Part shown: piece after piece, positions 1 through 5,949 of the stretch
Layout of the letters: each line of letters starts with the position of its first letter
How positions within the stretch are numbered: position 1 is the first letter of the stretch
DNA from: Maribacter sp.
GTDB lineage: Bacteria; Bacteroidota; Bacteroidia; Flavobacteriales; Flavobacteriaceae
Direction: 5' to 3'
Assembly (NCBI GenBank): GCA_018679695.1
Contig: JAHHKH010000217.1
Span: 1 to 8,717, forward strand
DNA: 8,717 bases
Program-made: the position numbers and the translations under genes
Notes under the pieces: model-generated
Databases searched by the model: none
What the model was told of the DNA's origin: nothing
Seen by the model: the letters and a program-made list of their open reading frames with translations, nothing else

Positions 1-594
1 TTAATAGCCGGTTCCGCTGCTTTACTTGTTGGAATTGGATTAGGATTACAGCAAACATTCAACGATGTCATATCAGGAATAATCCTGCTTTCAGAACAAT
101 CCATAAAAATAGATGACGTCTTGGAAATAGATGGCGATATCGTAAAAGTTCAAAGTATTGGATTACGAACATCCAAAGGCTTGAACACAAATGATATTTC
201 AATTATAATTCCAAATTCATTAATTACAACCAATAAAGTAATAAATTGGAGCCACCAGACAAAGAAAACCCGCTTTAGAATTGATGTTGGTGTTGCTTAT
301 GGCAGCGATGTGGATTTAGTAATAAAAATTTTGGAAGAAAGTGCATTTGAACATCCAGATATATCTGACAGGGAATTAACCGAAGCACGATTAGTTAATT
401 TTGGAAATTCATCATTGGATTTTCAAGTTTTGTTTTTTAGCAAGAACATATTCAGGATAAATAAAGTAAAAAGCGATATCCGCAGAATTATTAATCAAAA
501 ATTTGCTGAAAACAGGATAGCCATACCTTTTCCTCAAATGGATTTACATTTAAAATCAAATTATACTGAAACCTTTAAACAGACTAAAGAATAA
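1..594 (+). CDS. MscS-family mechanosensitive ion channel, C-terminal part (5' end outside window)
   Basis: The frame is open from the first base and ends at TAA 592-594, giving 197 visible residues; the N-terminal membrane helices lie upstream of the window. The first ~30 residues are the Gly/Ala-rich pore-lining helix TM3 (AGSAALLVGIGLGLQ, then a QTFNDVISGIILL stretch that matches the MscS TM3b region). The beta domain follows, with the family signature around residues 47-73 (IVKVQSIGLRT ... ISIIIPNSLI, equivalent to the VIPNG/IPNS motif of MscS). A C-terminal alpha/beta domain ends in FAENRIAIPFPQMDLHL, equivalent to the conserved 'GIxxPxPQ' closing motif. Known role of the family: tension-gated release of osmolytes through the inner membrane during hypo-osmotic shock. 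The protein looks intact over the visible part. A TTG at 121 is inside the conserved beta domain and is not a credible start. Which MscS subfamily it belongs to depends on the missing N-terminus. Confidence 0.93.
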   Translation, partial: LIAGSAALLVGIGLGLQQTFNDVISGIILLSEQSIKIDDVLEIDGDIVKVQSIGLRTSKGLNTNDISIIIPNSLITTNKVINWSHQTKKTRFRIDVGVAYGSDVDLVIKILEESAFEHPDISDRELTEARLVNFGNSSLDFQVLFFSKNIFRINKVKSDIRRIINQKFAENRIAIPFPQMDLHLKSNYTETFKQTKE

Positions 595-672
595 TTCCAA
601 AAAACACCCACTAAAAAATCATAGCCACGCTATCGGATCGCAAAATTTTAAGCGTTACCGTTGTGATTCATT

Positions 673-802
673 ATGATCAACATACAAACAAGGATAAACT
701 TCTTTAGAAAAATTCCAAAAAAAAGGGAAAAATAGATCTTTAAAACATTTAATATATACTATTGCTGTAATTGCACTTGCTGTCCTTAGCTTTATTGTTT
801 AA
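673..802 (+). pseudogene. Possible one-helix small membrane peptide, split by an A8 run
   Basis: An ATG at 673 opens a 20-codon frame (MINIQTRINFFRKIPKKREK) that stops at TAG 733-735. In the next frame a strongly hydrophobic stretch (HLIYTIAVIALAVLSFIV) runs to TAA 800-802 and has no start of its own. The two halves join into a 42-residue basic-N-terminus, single-helix peptide if one A is removed from the A8 run at 717-724. The joined peptide would end 16 bases before the DUF1295 gene. No Shine-Dalgarno sequence is visible, as usual in this group. It could be a real small membrane protein broken by homopolymer slippage or sequencing error, a frameshifted product, or chance. I do not recognise a family. 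Confidence 0.3.
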
Positions 803-818
803 CAAGTAATACTTCGAA

Positions 819-1595
819 ATGATCGATCTATTTTCTCAAGCAGCCTTAATCATTTTAGTTCTTGTAACTCTGTTATGGATAGGTAGTATTTTTATAAAAA
901 ACGTAAGTATTGTAGACATTTTTTGGGGACTGGGGTTTGTGGTAGTTAATGCGTTTTATGTATTTATGTCAGGAGAACTAAATGCCAGAAAAATATTGAT
1001 TTTAACTTTGGTTAGCATTTGGGGGCTTAGACTTGCTATTTATCTTGCGTATAGAAACATTGGTAAAGGGGAGGATTTCAGATATCAGGAATTCCGAAGA
1101 AATTATGGTCCTAAACGTTATTGGTGGTTTAGTTATTTTCAAACTTTTTTATTACAAGGAGTCTTGATTATGATTGTTTCTTTAACCCTTTTAGGAATTA
1201 ATTCAAGTGCCAGTTCGGGAGACCTTACTTTACTCGATTATATAGGAATAGCAGTGTGGCTTATTGGATTTACTTTTGAAGCCGGTGGCGATTTTCAGTT
1301 GGCGCGTTTTAAAAGGAATGTTGAAAATAAAGGAAAAGTATTAAATACAGGATTTTGGAAATACACCCGCCATCCAAACTATTTTGGGGACTCAGCAGTT
1401 TGGTGGGCATATGCCATTTTTAGTATGGCAGCTGGCAGTTACTGGCAGATAATTGGTTCTATTGTAATGACCATACTGATTATCAAAATATCTGGAGTGA
1501 CCTTGCTTGAAAAAACTTTAAAACATACAAAACCGCAATACAGGGATTACATTCAAAAAACCAATTCCTTTTTCCCATGGTTCCCCAAAAAATAA
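819..1595 (+). CDS. DUF1295 / steroid 5-alpha-reductase-like integral membrane protein
   Basis: This 258-residue polytopic membrane protein has about six to seven hydrophobic segments (roughly residues 5-27, 32-50, 58-77, 106-126, 138-154, 193-224). The C-terminal half carries the hallmark of the DUF1295 / 3-oxo-5-alpha-steroid 4-dehydrogenase / isoprenylcysteine methyltransferase-like superfamily: GFWKYTRHPNYFGD at residues 178-191, followed by YRDYIQKTNSFFPWFPKK at the end. In characterised relatives this RHPxY region lines the cofactor-binding site (NADPH or S-adenosylmethionine). Bacterial DUF1295 members have no settled reaction; lipid or isoprenoid reduction is plausible but not shown here. 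The ATG at 819 gives the expected length and is followed by a hydrophobic N-terminus. The next gene starts on the base after this stop, so the two are almost certainly cotranscribed and translationally coupled. Confidence 0.9.
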   Translation: MIDLFSQAALIILVLVTLLWIGSIFIKNVSIVDIFWGLGFVVVNAFYVFMSGELNARKILILTLVSIWGLRLAIYLAYRNIGKGEDFRYQEFRRNYGPKRYWWFSYFQTFLLQGVLIMIVSLTLLGINSSASSGDLTLLDYIGIAVWLIGFTFEAGGDFQLARFKRNVENKGKVLNTGFWKYTRHPNYFGDSAVWWAYAIFSMAAGSYWQIIGSIVMTILIIKISGVTLLEKTLKHTKPQYRDYIQKTNSFFPWFPKK

Positions 1596-1877
1596 ATGAT
1601 AATGGATTTTATCGCTAAAAATATTTGGTTTATACTTTTTATTGTTTGGGGTCTGCCATTAGGTTATTATAGAAGTAAATTCCGCAAAATCGTCTATCAA
1701 ACAGATAGTTGGTTAATAAACATTAAGCCTTATTTTTGGAAAGAAATTAAAGGTCTTTTTGGAAATATCTATCCTGAGAATTTGAAATATAAAAAGCTTA
1801 GAAACTTCTACCTGTTCTATTTGACTATCTATTTATTGTTGTTTGTTACGTATCTAATTTTTGATGAAAATTTATAA
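1596..1877 (+). CDS. Small two-helix membrane protein, unknown function
   Basis: This 93-residue protein begins on the base after the TAA of the DUF1295 gene (TAAATGATAATG; the ATG at 1602 is an equally possible start, giving 91 residues). It has one hydrophobic helix at about residues 8-24 and a second at about 70-89. The two flank a basic and aromatic-rich central segment (residues 25-69, with RSKFRK, KPYFWK and KYKKLR clusters), so both termini are probably on the same side of the membrane with the positive loop inside. I do not recognise the family. The stop-start junction with the DUF1295 gene suggests it works with that enzyme, for example as an accessory subunit, but this is only inference from position. 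Confidence 0.7.
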   Translation: MIMDFIAKNIWFILFIVWGLPLGYYRSKFRKIVYQTDSWLINIKPYFWKEIKGLFGNIYPENLKYKKLRNFYLFYLTIYLLLFVTYLIFDENL

Positions 1878-1931
1878 AACGTATTAAATTTAAATTTCGA
1901 AACAACAGCTAACGAAAGTGTGCCTAAACCG

Positions 1932-1979
1932 ATAAGGAAAGAATGAAATTTCATATCAACAATCTGCCTTATTTTTTTA
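1932..1979 (+). terminator. Weak candidate terminator after the DUF1295 operon
   Basis: ATAAGG (1932-1937) and CCTTAT (1967-1972) form a six-pair outer stem enclosing a perfect 12-base palindrome (ATGAAATTTCAT, 1943-1954). A run of T follows directly at 1972-1978. The position, about 55 bases after the last gene of the left block, suits a terminator. The stem is interrupted and AT-rich, so the call is tentative. Confidence 0.25.
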
Positions 1980-2084
1980 TGCCCTGTTGTTCAGAAAGCA
2001 GTAGGTCGAAAAAAGTTCTTCAACTTTAAATTCATATCATGTGAATGAATCTTCTAAAATGATTCTTTTCCTGACGTCATCCGG

Positions 2085-2161
2085 GCTGGCTATGTCAGCT
2101 AAGCGCATTCCTTTGCTTTAATTGTAGCCAGCTGTCGAACGGTTTGCTAACCGACAACAGC
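2085..2161. repeat. Compound foldback (two adjacent imperfect inverted repeats)
   Basis: GCTGGCTA (2085-2092) is perfectly complementary to TAGCCAGC (2125-2132); the enclosed DNA contains a lesser TAAGC / GCTTTA pairing. Overlapping its right arm, GCTGTCG (2131-2137) pairs imperfectly with CGACAACAGC (2152-2161) around an inner CGGTT-TGCT-AACCG hairpin (2140-2153). The two structures share bases and are mutually exclusive in part. No T-run follows, so it is not a standard terminator. It could be the remnant of a mobile-element end, a recombination site or an RNA structure; I cannot assign it. Confidence 0.35.
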
Positions 2162-2436
2162 CACACATACGGATGAAATTGTTCCACCATCGGTATTTGG
2201 TGAAATTGAAGCGCTTGGGAAGATAGGATTTGATGTTAACAGCTTTGACTTCCTTCGAAGGCTTAAATCTCTCTCCATTAGCTATTTATGTCTATTTTAA
2301 TACTCCATGGTCCAAGGATGTATATAAAGAAATTTTGAAGTTTTGGTTAGATAATAGAAAGTCATTGATTACGTTTCATGACAATCGATTTAATTATCTT
2401 TAAGGTGAAAAATGGCAAGTAGTTGATGTGGATTGA
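2151..2436 (+). pseudogene. Protein-like fragments in two frames, probable gene remnant of unknown family
   Basis: From 2151 to 2300 one frame reads as plausible protein (HTDEIVPPSVFGEIEALGK around 2166-2222) but has no start codon. The next frame is open from ATG 2233 to TAA 2401-2403 (56 codons, with segments such as PLAIYVYFNTPWSKDVYKEI and FWLDNRKSLITFHDNRFNYL). Beyond that stop the same frame continues as GEKWQVVDVD to TGA 2434-2436, which still looks like protein. Amino-acid composition and the aromatic/charged patterning suggest a decayed gene with at least one frameshift (roughly 2230-2290) and one nonsense codon (2401). I do not recognise the family. The alternative is that 2233-2403 is an intact small gene, or that the protein-like look is chance in AT-rich DNA. 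Confidence 0.35.
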
Positions 2437-2540
2437 GACTTGTGTTTTAAAAGGTATATAACAACAATATAGCACATTAAAACGTGTGATATACGCCGTT
2501 GAAGGTATTAAAGGTCAATAGAAAAAAATACAATGGGACT

Positions 2541-2906
2541 ATGAAAACAACACCGGAGCATAATGAACGTGTGGCAAAAATGACATTCGGCTCGGTCTAC
2601 CCCCACTACGTCAACAAAGTCGAAAAAAAAGGTAGAACAAGAGAAGAATTACATCAGGTAATTGAATGGCTGACGAAGTTTGATGAAAACAAAATTCAAG
2701 AACTCGTTACTGAGAAAGTGACGTTTGAGACATTTTTTCAGCGAGCTGAATTAAATCCCAATGCGCACCTCATTAAAGGAATGATTTGTGGGTATCGGAT
2801 AGAAGAAATAGAAAATCCATTAACAAAACAGGTGAGGTATTTAGACAAATTAGTAGAAGAATTGGCCAGAGGCAGAAAAATGGAGAAAATTTTACGTAGT
2901 GAATAG
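2541..2906 (+). CDS. DUF2200 family protein
   Basis: The 121-residue product matches the DUF2200 family in length and over nearly its whole span. It shows an N-terminal KMTFGSVYPHYVNKVEKKGRT core, the IEWLTKFD helix region, FETFF, then NPNAHLIKGMICGYRIEEIE and a C-terminal RYLDKLVEELARGRKMEKIL helix. The family is small, soluble and widespread in bacteria; its biochemical function is unknown, so none is assigned. The frame stays open back to a TTG at 2499. I prefer ATG 2541 because DUF2200 proteins begin only about 10-13 residues before the MxFxxVYP motif, and the 14 extra residues look unlike the family. The gene stands alone between a decayed zone upstream and unassigned sequence downstream, with no visible operon partner. 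It appears intact. Confidence 0.88.
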   Translation: MKTTPEHNERVAKMTFGSVYPHYVNKVEKKGRTREELHQVIEWLTKFDENKIQELVTEKVTFETFFQRAELNPNAHLIKGMICGYRIEEIENPLTKQVRYLDKLVEELARGRKMEKILRSE

Positions 2907-3143
2907 GCCGTAAGACCGTTGGCACAAATCACTGATCCCCTACCCCTATTGGTGGACAAGGCCTGTTTTGAATTGCCGAACAAGCTGGAGTATGGGTTCA
3001 ATAATTGATTTATCCATAAAGTCAGACCCATGAAGTTCATGTTTACAAGCTTCTGTGTGCCTTGAAGAATATGAAAAGTCAATGGATAATTGGACTACTT
3101 CAAATACTTATGCCTACCTTTTTTGGCAAAAAAAATAGCACCA
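2907..3143. other. Spacer without an assignable gene
   Basis: The DNA between the DUF2200 stop and the ATG of the lipid kinase has no convincing gene. In the + strand, short stop-bounded stretches (for example 2919-3008) read like protein but lack starts and any motif I recognise. A minus-strand frame through here continues into the reverse complement of the DUF2200 gene and is best treated as a shadow. The kinase frame stays open upstream of its ATG as far as a TTG at 3090, but those 18 codons do not resemble the family's N-terminus. Confidence 0.5.
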
Positions 3144-4061
3144 ATGAAAATCGTGTTTGTAGTCAACAACAAGAACAACCGGTTGGCTAAAGTTCTTCCT
3201 AGGCTTGAAAAATACTGCGAACAGAGTGGTTTGGGAAGCACTCAATTCATCACAACACTGCGAAGAAAACATGCCATGGAATTGGCTAAACAGGCCACTG
3301 AAAACGGCTGCGATTATTTGATTGCCGTTGGGGGTGACGGTACCTTACATGAGCTTATCAATGGCGTATTTCAAAGTAACTTACCAGCCATTGAATACCC
3401 GGCTATAGGGCTACTTCCATGCGGTTCGGCCAATGATTTTGTAAGAACGGCGCGTATTTCCAATTCGATTGAGGCACTAATTGCACTGATCCAAACCAAT
3501 ACCACCCAAAAGATAGACCTTGGGAAAATTATACTTCACCAGACCCAGGAAACGCACTATTTCATCAATATAGCAGGAATTGGGCTGGGTGCCGAAGTGG
3601 CACAGAACCTGGAAAAATCATCAAGTGTATTGGGCCCGCGTATTAATTATTTCAAACATATTATAAAAGGGTTTGTTGGCTATGTGAAAAAAGAGGTGAA
3701 CTGTACAAGTACCACTTGGCAGTGGAAAGGCAGACTGCTGCAAATGGCAGTGGCCAACGGGCGTTTCTTTGGAAACGCCATCTGCATCGCACCCGATGCC
3801 AATCTTGCCGATGGGCAGTTCGAGGTTGCCATCTTTGGGGATTTGAGCATCTGGGACTATTTAAAAAACCTGCCTAATTAGAAAAAAGGGGTCAAAATCA
3901 ACCATCCACAGGTGAGCTACCAGGATGCGCACGAACTGTTGCTAGAAAGCAAGGATCCTTGTGGTATTGAGGCCGATGGCGAATATGTTGGCCTTGCCCC
4001 GGCAACCCTAAGCATCTTGCCGAAATCGATCCATTTTTTAATGCCTTCCAAGGTCTGCTAG
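3144..4061 (+). pseudogene. Diacylglycerol/sphingosine kinase family lipid kinase (YegS/DgkB-like), interrupted by in-frame TAG
   Basis: Starting at ATG 3144 (MKIVFVVNNKN), the reading frame spans 305 codons to TAG 4059-4061, the normal length for soluble bacterial DAGK_cat-family lipid kinases, except for an in-frame TAG at 3879-3881 (codon 246). Before it are the catalytic-domain hallmarks: AVGGDGTLHELING (GGDGT at residues 63-67, nucleotide binding), LPCGSANDF (91-99, the PxGxxNDF motif), and the C-terminal-domain motif IAPDANLADGQFEV (215-228). After it the same frame continues as KKGVKINHPQV and GIEADGEYVG (the conserved DGE motif) to ILPKSIHFLMP, so about 60 conserved residues lie beyond the stop. 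Such enzymes phosphorylate diacylglycerol or related lipids at the membrane. The truncated product would lose the closing strands of the C-terminal sandwich and the DGE motif, so it is probably inactive. No other lesion is visible, implying a recent mutation, stop readthrough or a sequencing error. Confidence 0.88.
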
Positions 4062-4245
4062 CGCCCTTTACTTGGTTTATTCGAACTTACCCTTATTTTA
4101 TTTATGTAACTAGTACGCTAAGAACAGAGTTTAATATTACAATTTGTATCTTTCCGTTGATTCAATGAACAAAAAAGCTGATCTGGGACAGCAAACCACT
4201 TAATAAAAAATGGGAATATAAACTATCCAAATACGCTCAACCAAA

Positions 4246-5670
4246 TTGGAAGAACTATCTAATAACCATCTGAAATTTCGCTGGATAAAACGAATTGCCA
4301 CCCTGGCAATTGGAATACTAATCTGGAATCTGCCTATTCCCTGGGATATTACTCCCGATGCCTGGCATTTGTTCACCATCTTTATTACAGCCATCATAGG
4401 CGTTTTATTGGAGGCCCTTTCAATTTTTACAGCCTCTGTCATCGCCTTGGTAGCCGTGGTCCTATTGCGGGTCCTTCCAGCCGAAAAAGCTTTTTCAGGC
4501 TTTTCAGAAAGTTTTATACTCCTCATATTGGCCGCTTTTTTGGTCGCAAAAGGGATTATTAAATCGGGGTTGGGAAGGCGGATTGCCTTTCTACTCATTC
4601 GAAGGTTTGGGAAGTCAACATTGAACCTTGGGTACTGTCTGGTAATTACAGATACCATCATTGGACCTTCTATCCCTAGCAACACGGCCCGCTCTGGAAT
4701 TATGTATCCCATAACCCATGCTTTGTCGCTAGACACGGGATCCCTACCCACGCCTGAAGGAAGAAAGCGAACAGGAACTTATCTGATGATGACGTACATC
4801 GCCGGTCAAACGATTAGTTCGGCCCTATGGTTAACCGGCATGGCCGCCAATCCCGTAGGCGTCGGAATTGCTGAACAGTTTGGCGTGAACATGAATTTTG
4901 GGAATTGGTTCTTCGTGGCTTCGGTACCTTGTATTGTAGCGCTTATCGCCATTCCTTTCGTACTATACAAACTATTTCCACCGGAAAATAAATACACTCC
5001 TGAAGCACCCGAAATGGCAAGGAAGGGATTGCTGGAAATGGGACCTATGAGTAGGCAGGAATGGATCATGGGTGGTACATTTCTTGGCATGATACTCCTC
5101 TGGGCTTTTAGCCCGGTGTTGAATATCAACCTGGCGATTGTGGCCTTTCTTGGGTTATCGATCCTCATATTGGCTAATATATACACCATAGAAGACATTC
5201 GGGAAGGGGGTGGAGACGCGCTCGAAACCTACATTTGGTTCGCTATTTTGTACATGATGAGTACAGCATTGAATGATATGGGATTTATGAAGATCCTGGG
5301 CGCTCAGTTATCGGCCTATATCAGTGGGTATAATTGGGTTACTGTTTACATCCTGCTGACAGTTCTGTATATTATGATACACTACCTGTTTGTGAGTCAG
5401 ACTGCTCATTTGCTGGCTTTGTACGCTGTTTTTTTACAGGTGGCTGTCAATGCCGGAGTACCCGCTGCCTTAATGGCTTTCATGCTCTCGTTCGCCACCA
5501 ATTTATTTGCTGCGATTACACCGCAGGCTTCCAGTTCAAATATTCTGTTTGTCGGGAGCGGCTTTTTACCCTCTAGGGATATCTATTATCAAGGTGCCGT
5601 AATTACAGTCCTGAATACGATAATCTTCCTTCTTGCAACACCTTGGATAATGTGGTCATCATCATTATAA
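4246..5670 (+). CDS. DASS/SLC13 family anion (di/tricarboxylate) : Na+ symporter or antiporter
   Basis: This 474-residue, highly hydrophobic protein has about 11-13 membrane segments, the usual size for the divalent anion:sodium symporter (DASS; CitT/YflS/2-oxoglutarate-malate translocator-like) family. The first repeat carries the SNT signature in IGPSIPSNTARSGIMYPI (SNT at 145-147) and the second the matching SQT in HYLFVSQTAHLLALY (384-386). In structurally studied relatives these hairpin-tip motifs bind carboxylate and sodium. The ITPQASSSNILFVGSGFLP segment (424-442) also fits the family. Substrate (C4-dicarboxylate, 2-oxoglutarate, citrate or sulfate) cannot be told from this. No ATG occurs in frame between a stop at 4219 and the first hydrophobic helix, so TTG 4246 is the likely start (ATA 4231 or ATC 4225 are less likely). 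A -7-like TATCTTTC lies at 4147-4154, without a clear -33 partner. Transcription ends at the shared hairpin at 5878-5910; the 200 bases before that hairpin hold only small dyads. Confidence 0.92.
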   Translation: MEELSNNHLKFRWIKRIATLAIGILIWNLPIPWDITPDAWHLFTIFITAIIGVLLEALSIFTASVIALVAVVLLRVLPAEKAFSGFSESFILLILAAFLVAKGIIKSGLGRRIAFLLIRRFGKSTLNLGYCLVITDTIIGPSIPSNTARSGIMYPITHALSLDTGSLPTPEGRKRTGTYLMMTYIAGQTISSALWLTGMAANPVGVGIAEQFGVNMNFGNWFFVASVPCIVALIAIPFVLYKLFPPENKYTPEAPEMARKGLLEMGPMSRQEWIMGGTFLGMILLWAFSPVLNINLAIVAFLGLSILILANIYTIEDIREGGGDALETYIWFAILYMMSTALNDMGFMKILGAQLSAYISGYNWVTVYILLTVLYIMIHYLFVSQTAHLLALYAVFLQVAVNAGVPAALMAFMLSFATNLFAAITPQASSSNILFVGSGFLPSRDIYYQGAVITVLNTIIFLLATPWIMWSSSL

Positions 5671-5877
5671 TAAATTACAGTTCCAAATCGAATTTAATTT
5701 CTAATACTAGCTTAACTCCCGGGAAAATGGCGGAAGCTTCGCAATCATAGCTAATGAATCATAGGTAGCTTCACCACTGCCTGTATACCATTTGATCTGT
5801 TCAAATCAGATTTCCTACTGAAGTTATCGTTTACTGATTTTTCCGTTACTCAAAATCTATGGATTAATATGGGACTA

Positions 5878-5910
5878 AAAAAACTCACCCTTTTGTTGGG
5901 TGAGTTTTTT
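5878..5910. terminator. Strong bidirectional rho-independent terminator
   Basis: AAAAAACTCACCC (5878-5890) is perfectly complementary to GGGTGAGTTTTTT (5898-5910) around a 7-base TTTTGTT loop. The GC-rich core is flanked by an A run on one side and a T run on the other, so the hairpin works on either strand. It sits between the convergent transporter gene and GTPase gene, about 207 bases after the former and 39 bases after the latter, and should terminate both. Confidence 0.93.
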
Positions 5911-5949
5911 AAAACCATAAAATCGAATGCCTTTAAGGTCGCATGAATT

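Larger units (their letters stand above)
1878..2498. other. Gene-poor, degenerate intergenic stretch
   Basis: No intact gene is visible on either strand over about 620 bases. The stretch contains a weak terminator-like dyad (1932-1979), several short perfect dyads (ATGAAATTTCAT at 1943-1954; AAAGTT/AACTTT at 2012-2027; TGACGTCA at 2072-2079), a larger foldback (2085-2161), and protein-like fragments in two frames (2151-2436) described separately. After 2436 the sequence up to the DUF2200 gene is featureless and AT-rich. The mixture of decayed coding sequence and dyads suggests old insertion or deletion events between the left gene block and the DUF2200 gene. No transposase or clear target-site duplication was found. 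Confidence 0.6.

Noticed and set aside
1900..2165. Integron attC site or cassette boundary
   Set aside because: GCTAAC-like and AACAGC-like pieces are present, but a pair of complementary R boxes with a proper central spacer cannot be assembled, and no cassette array or integrase is seen.
2738..3082. Open minus-strand frame of 114 codons overlapping the DUF2200 gene and the spacer after it
   Set aside because: Half of it is the reverse complement of the well-supported DUF2200 C-terminus; the rest has no motif I can name. Most likely a shadow.
3879..3881. Reassigned or recoded UAG (alternative code or pyrrolysine)
   Set aside because: A code change is not implied: UAG is also used as a normal stop at 4059-4061 of the same frame, and no downstream recoding element is visible. 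A simple nonsense mutation is the better explanation.
4200..5198. Two open minus-strand frames (4200-4751 and 4806-5198) opposite the transporter
   Set aside because: Both are antisense to a clear DASS family protein; their translations are low-complexity and basic, typical of antisense shadows.
5334..5576. Open + frame of 80 codons inside the transporter gene
   Set aside because: It lies wholly within the transporter's conserved C-terminal half in another frame; no family resemblance.
5733..5772. Dyad GAAGCT/AGCTTC with two copies of an AATCATAG motif after the transporter
   Set aside because: Short arms with a long loop and no T run; compatible with chance in a 280-base spacer.
5870..5946. 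Short + frame starting MGLKKLTLLLGEFFKT
   Set aside because: It is read straight through the terminator hairpin and ends next to the convergent gene; coincidence.
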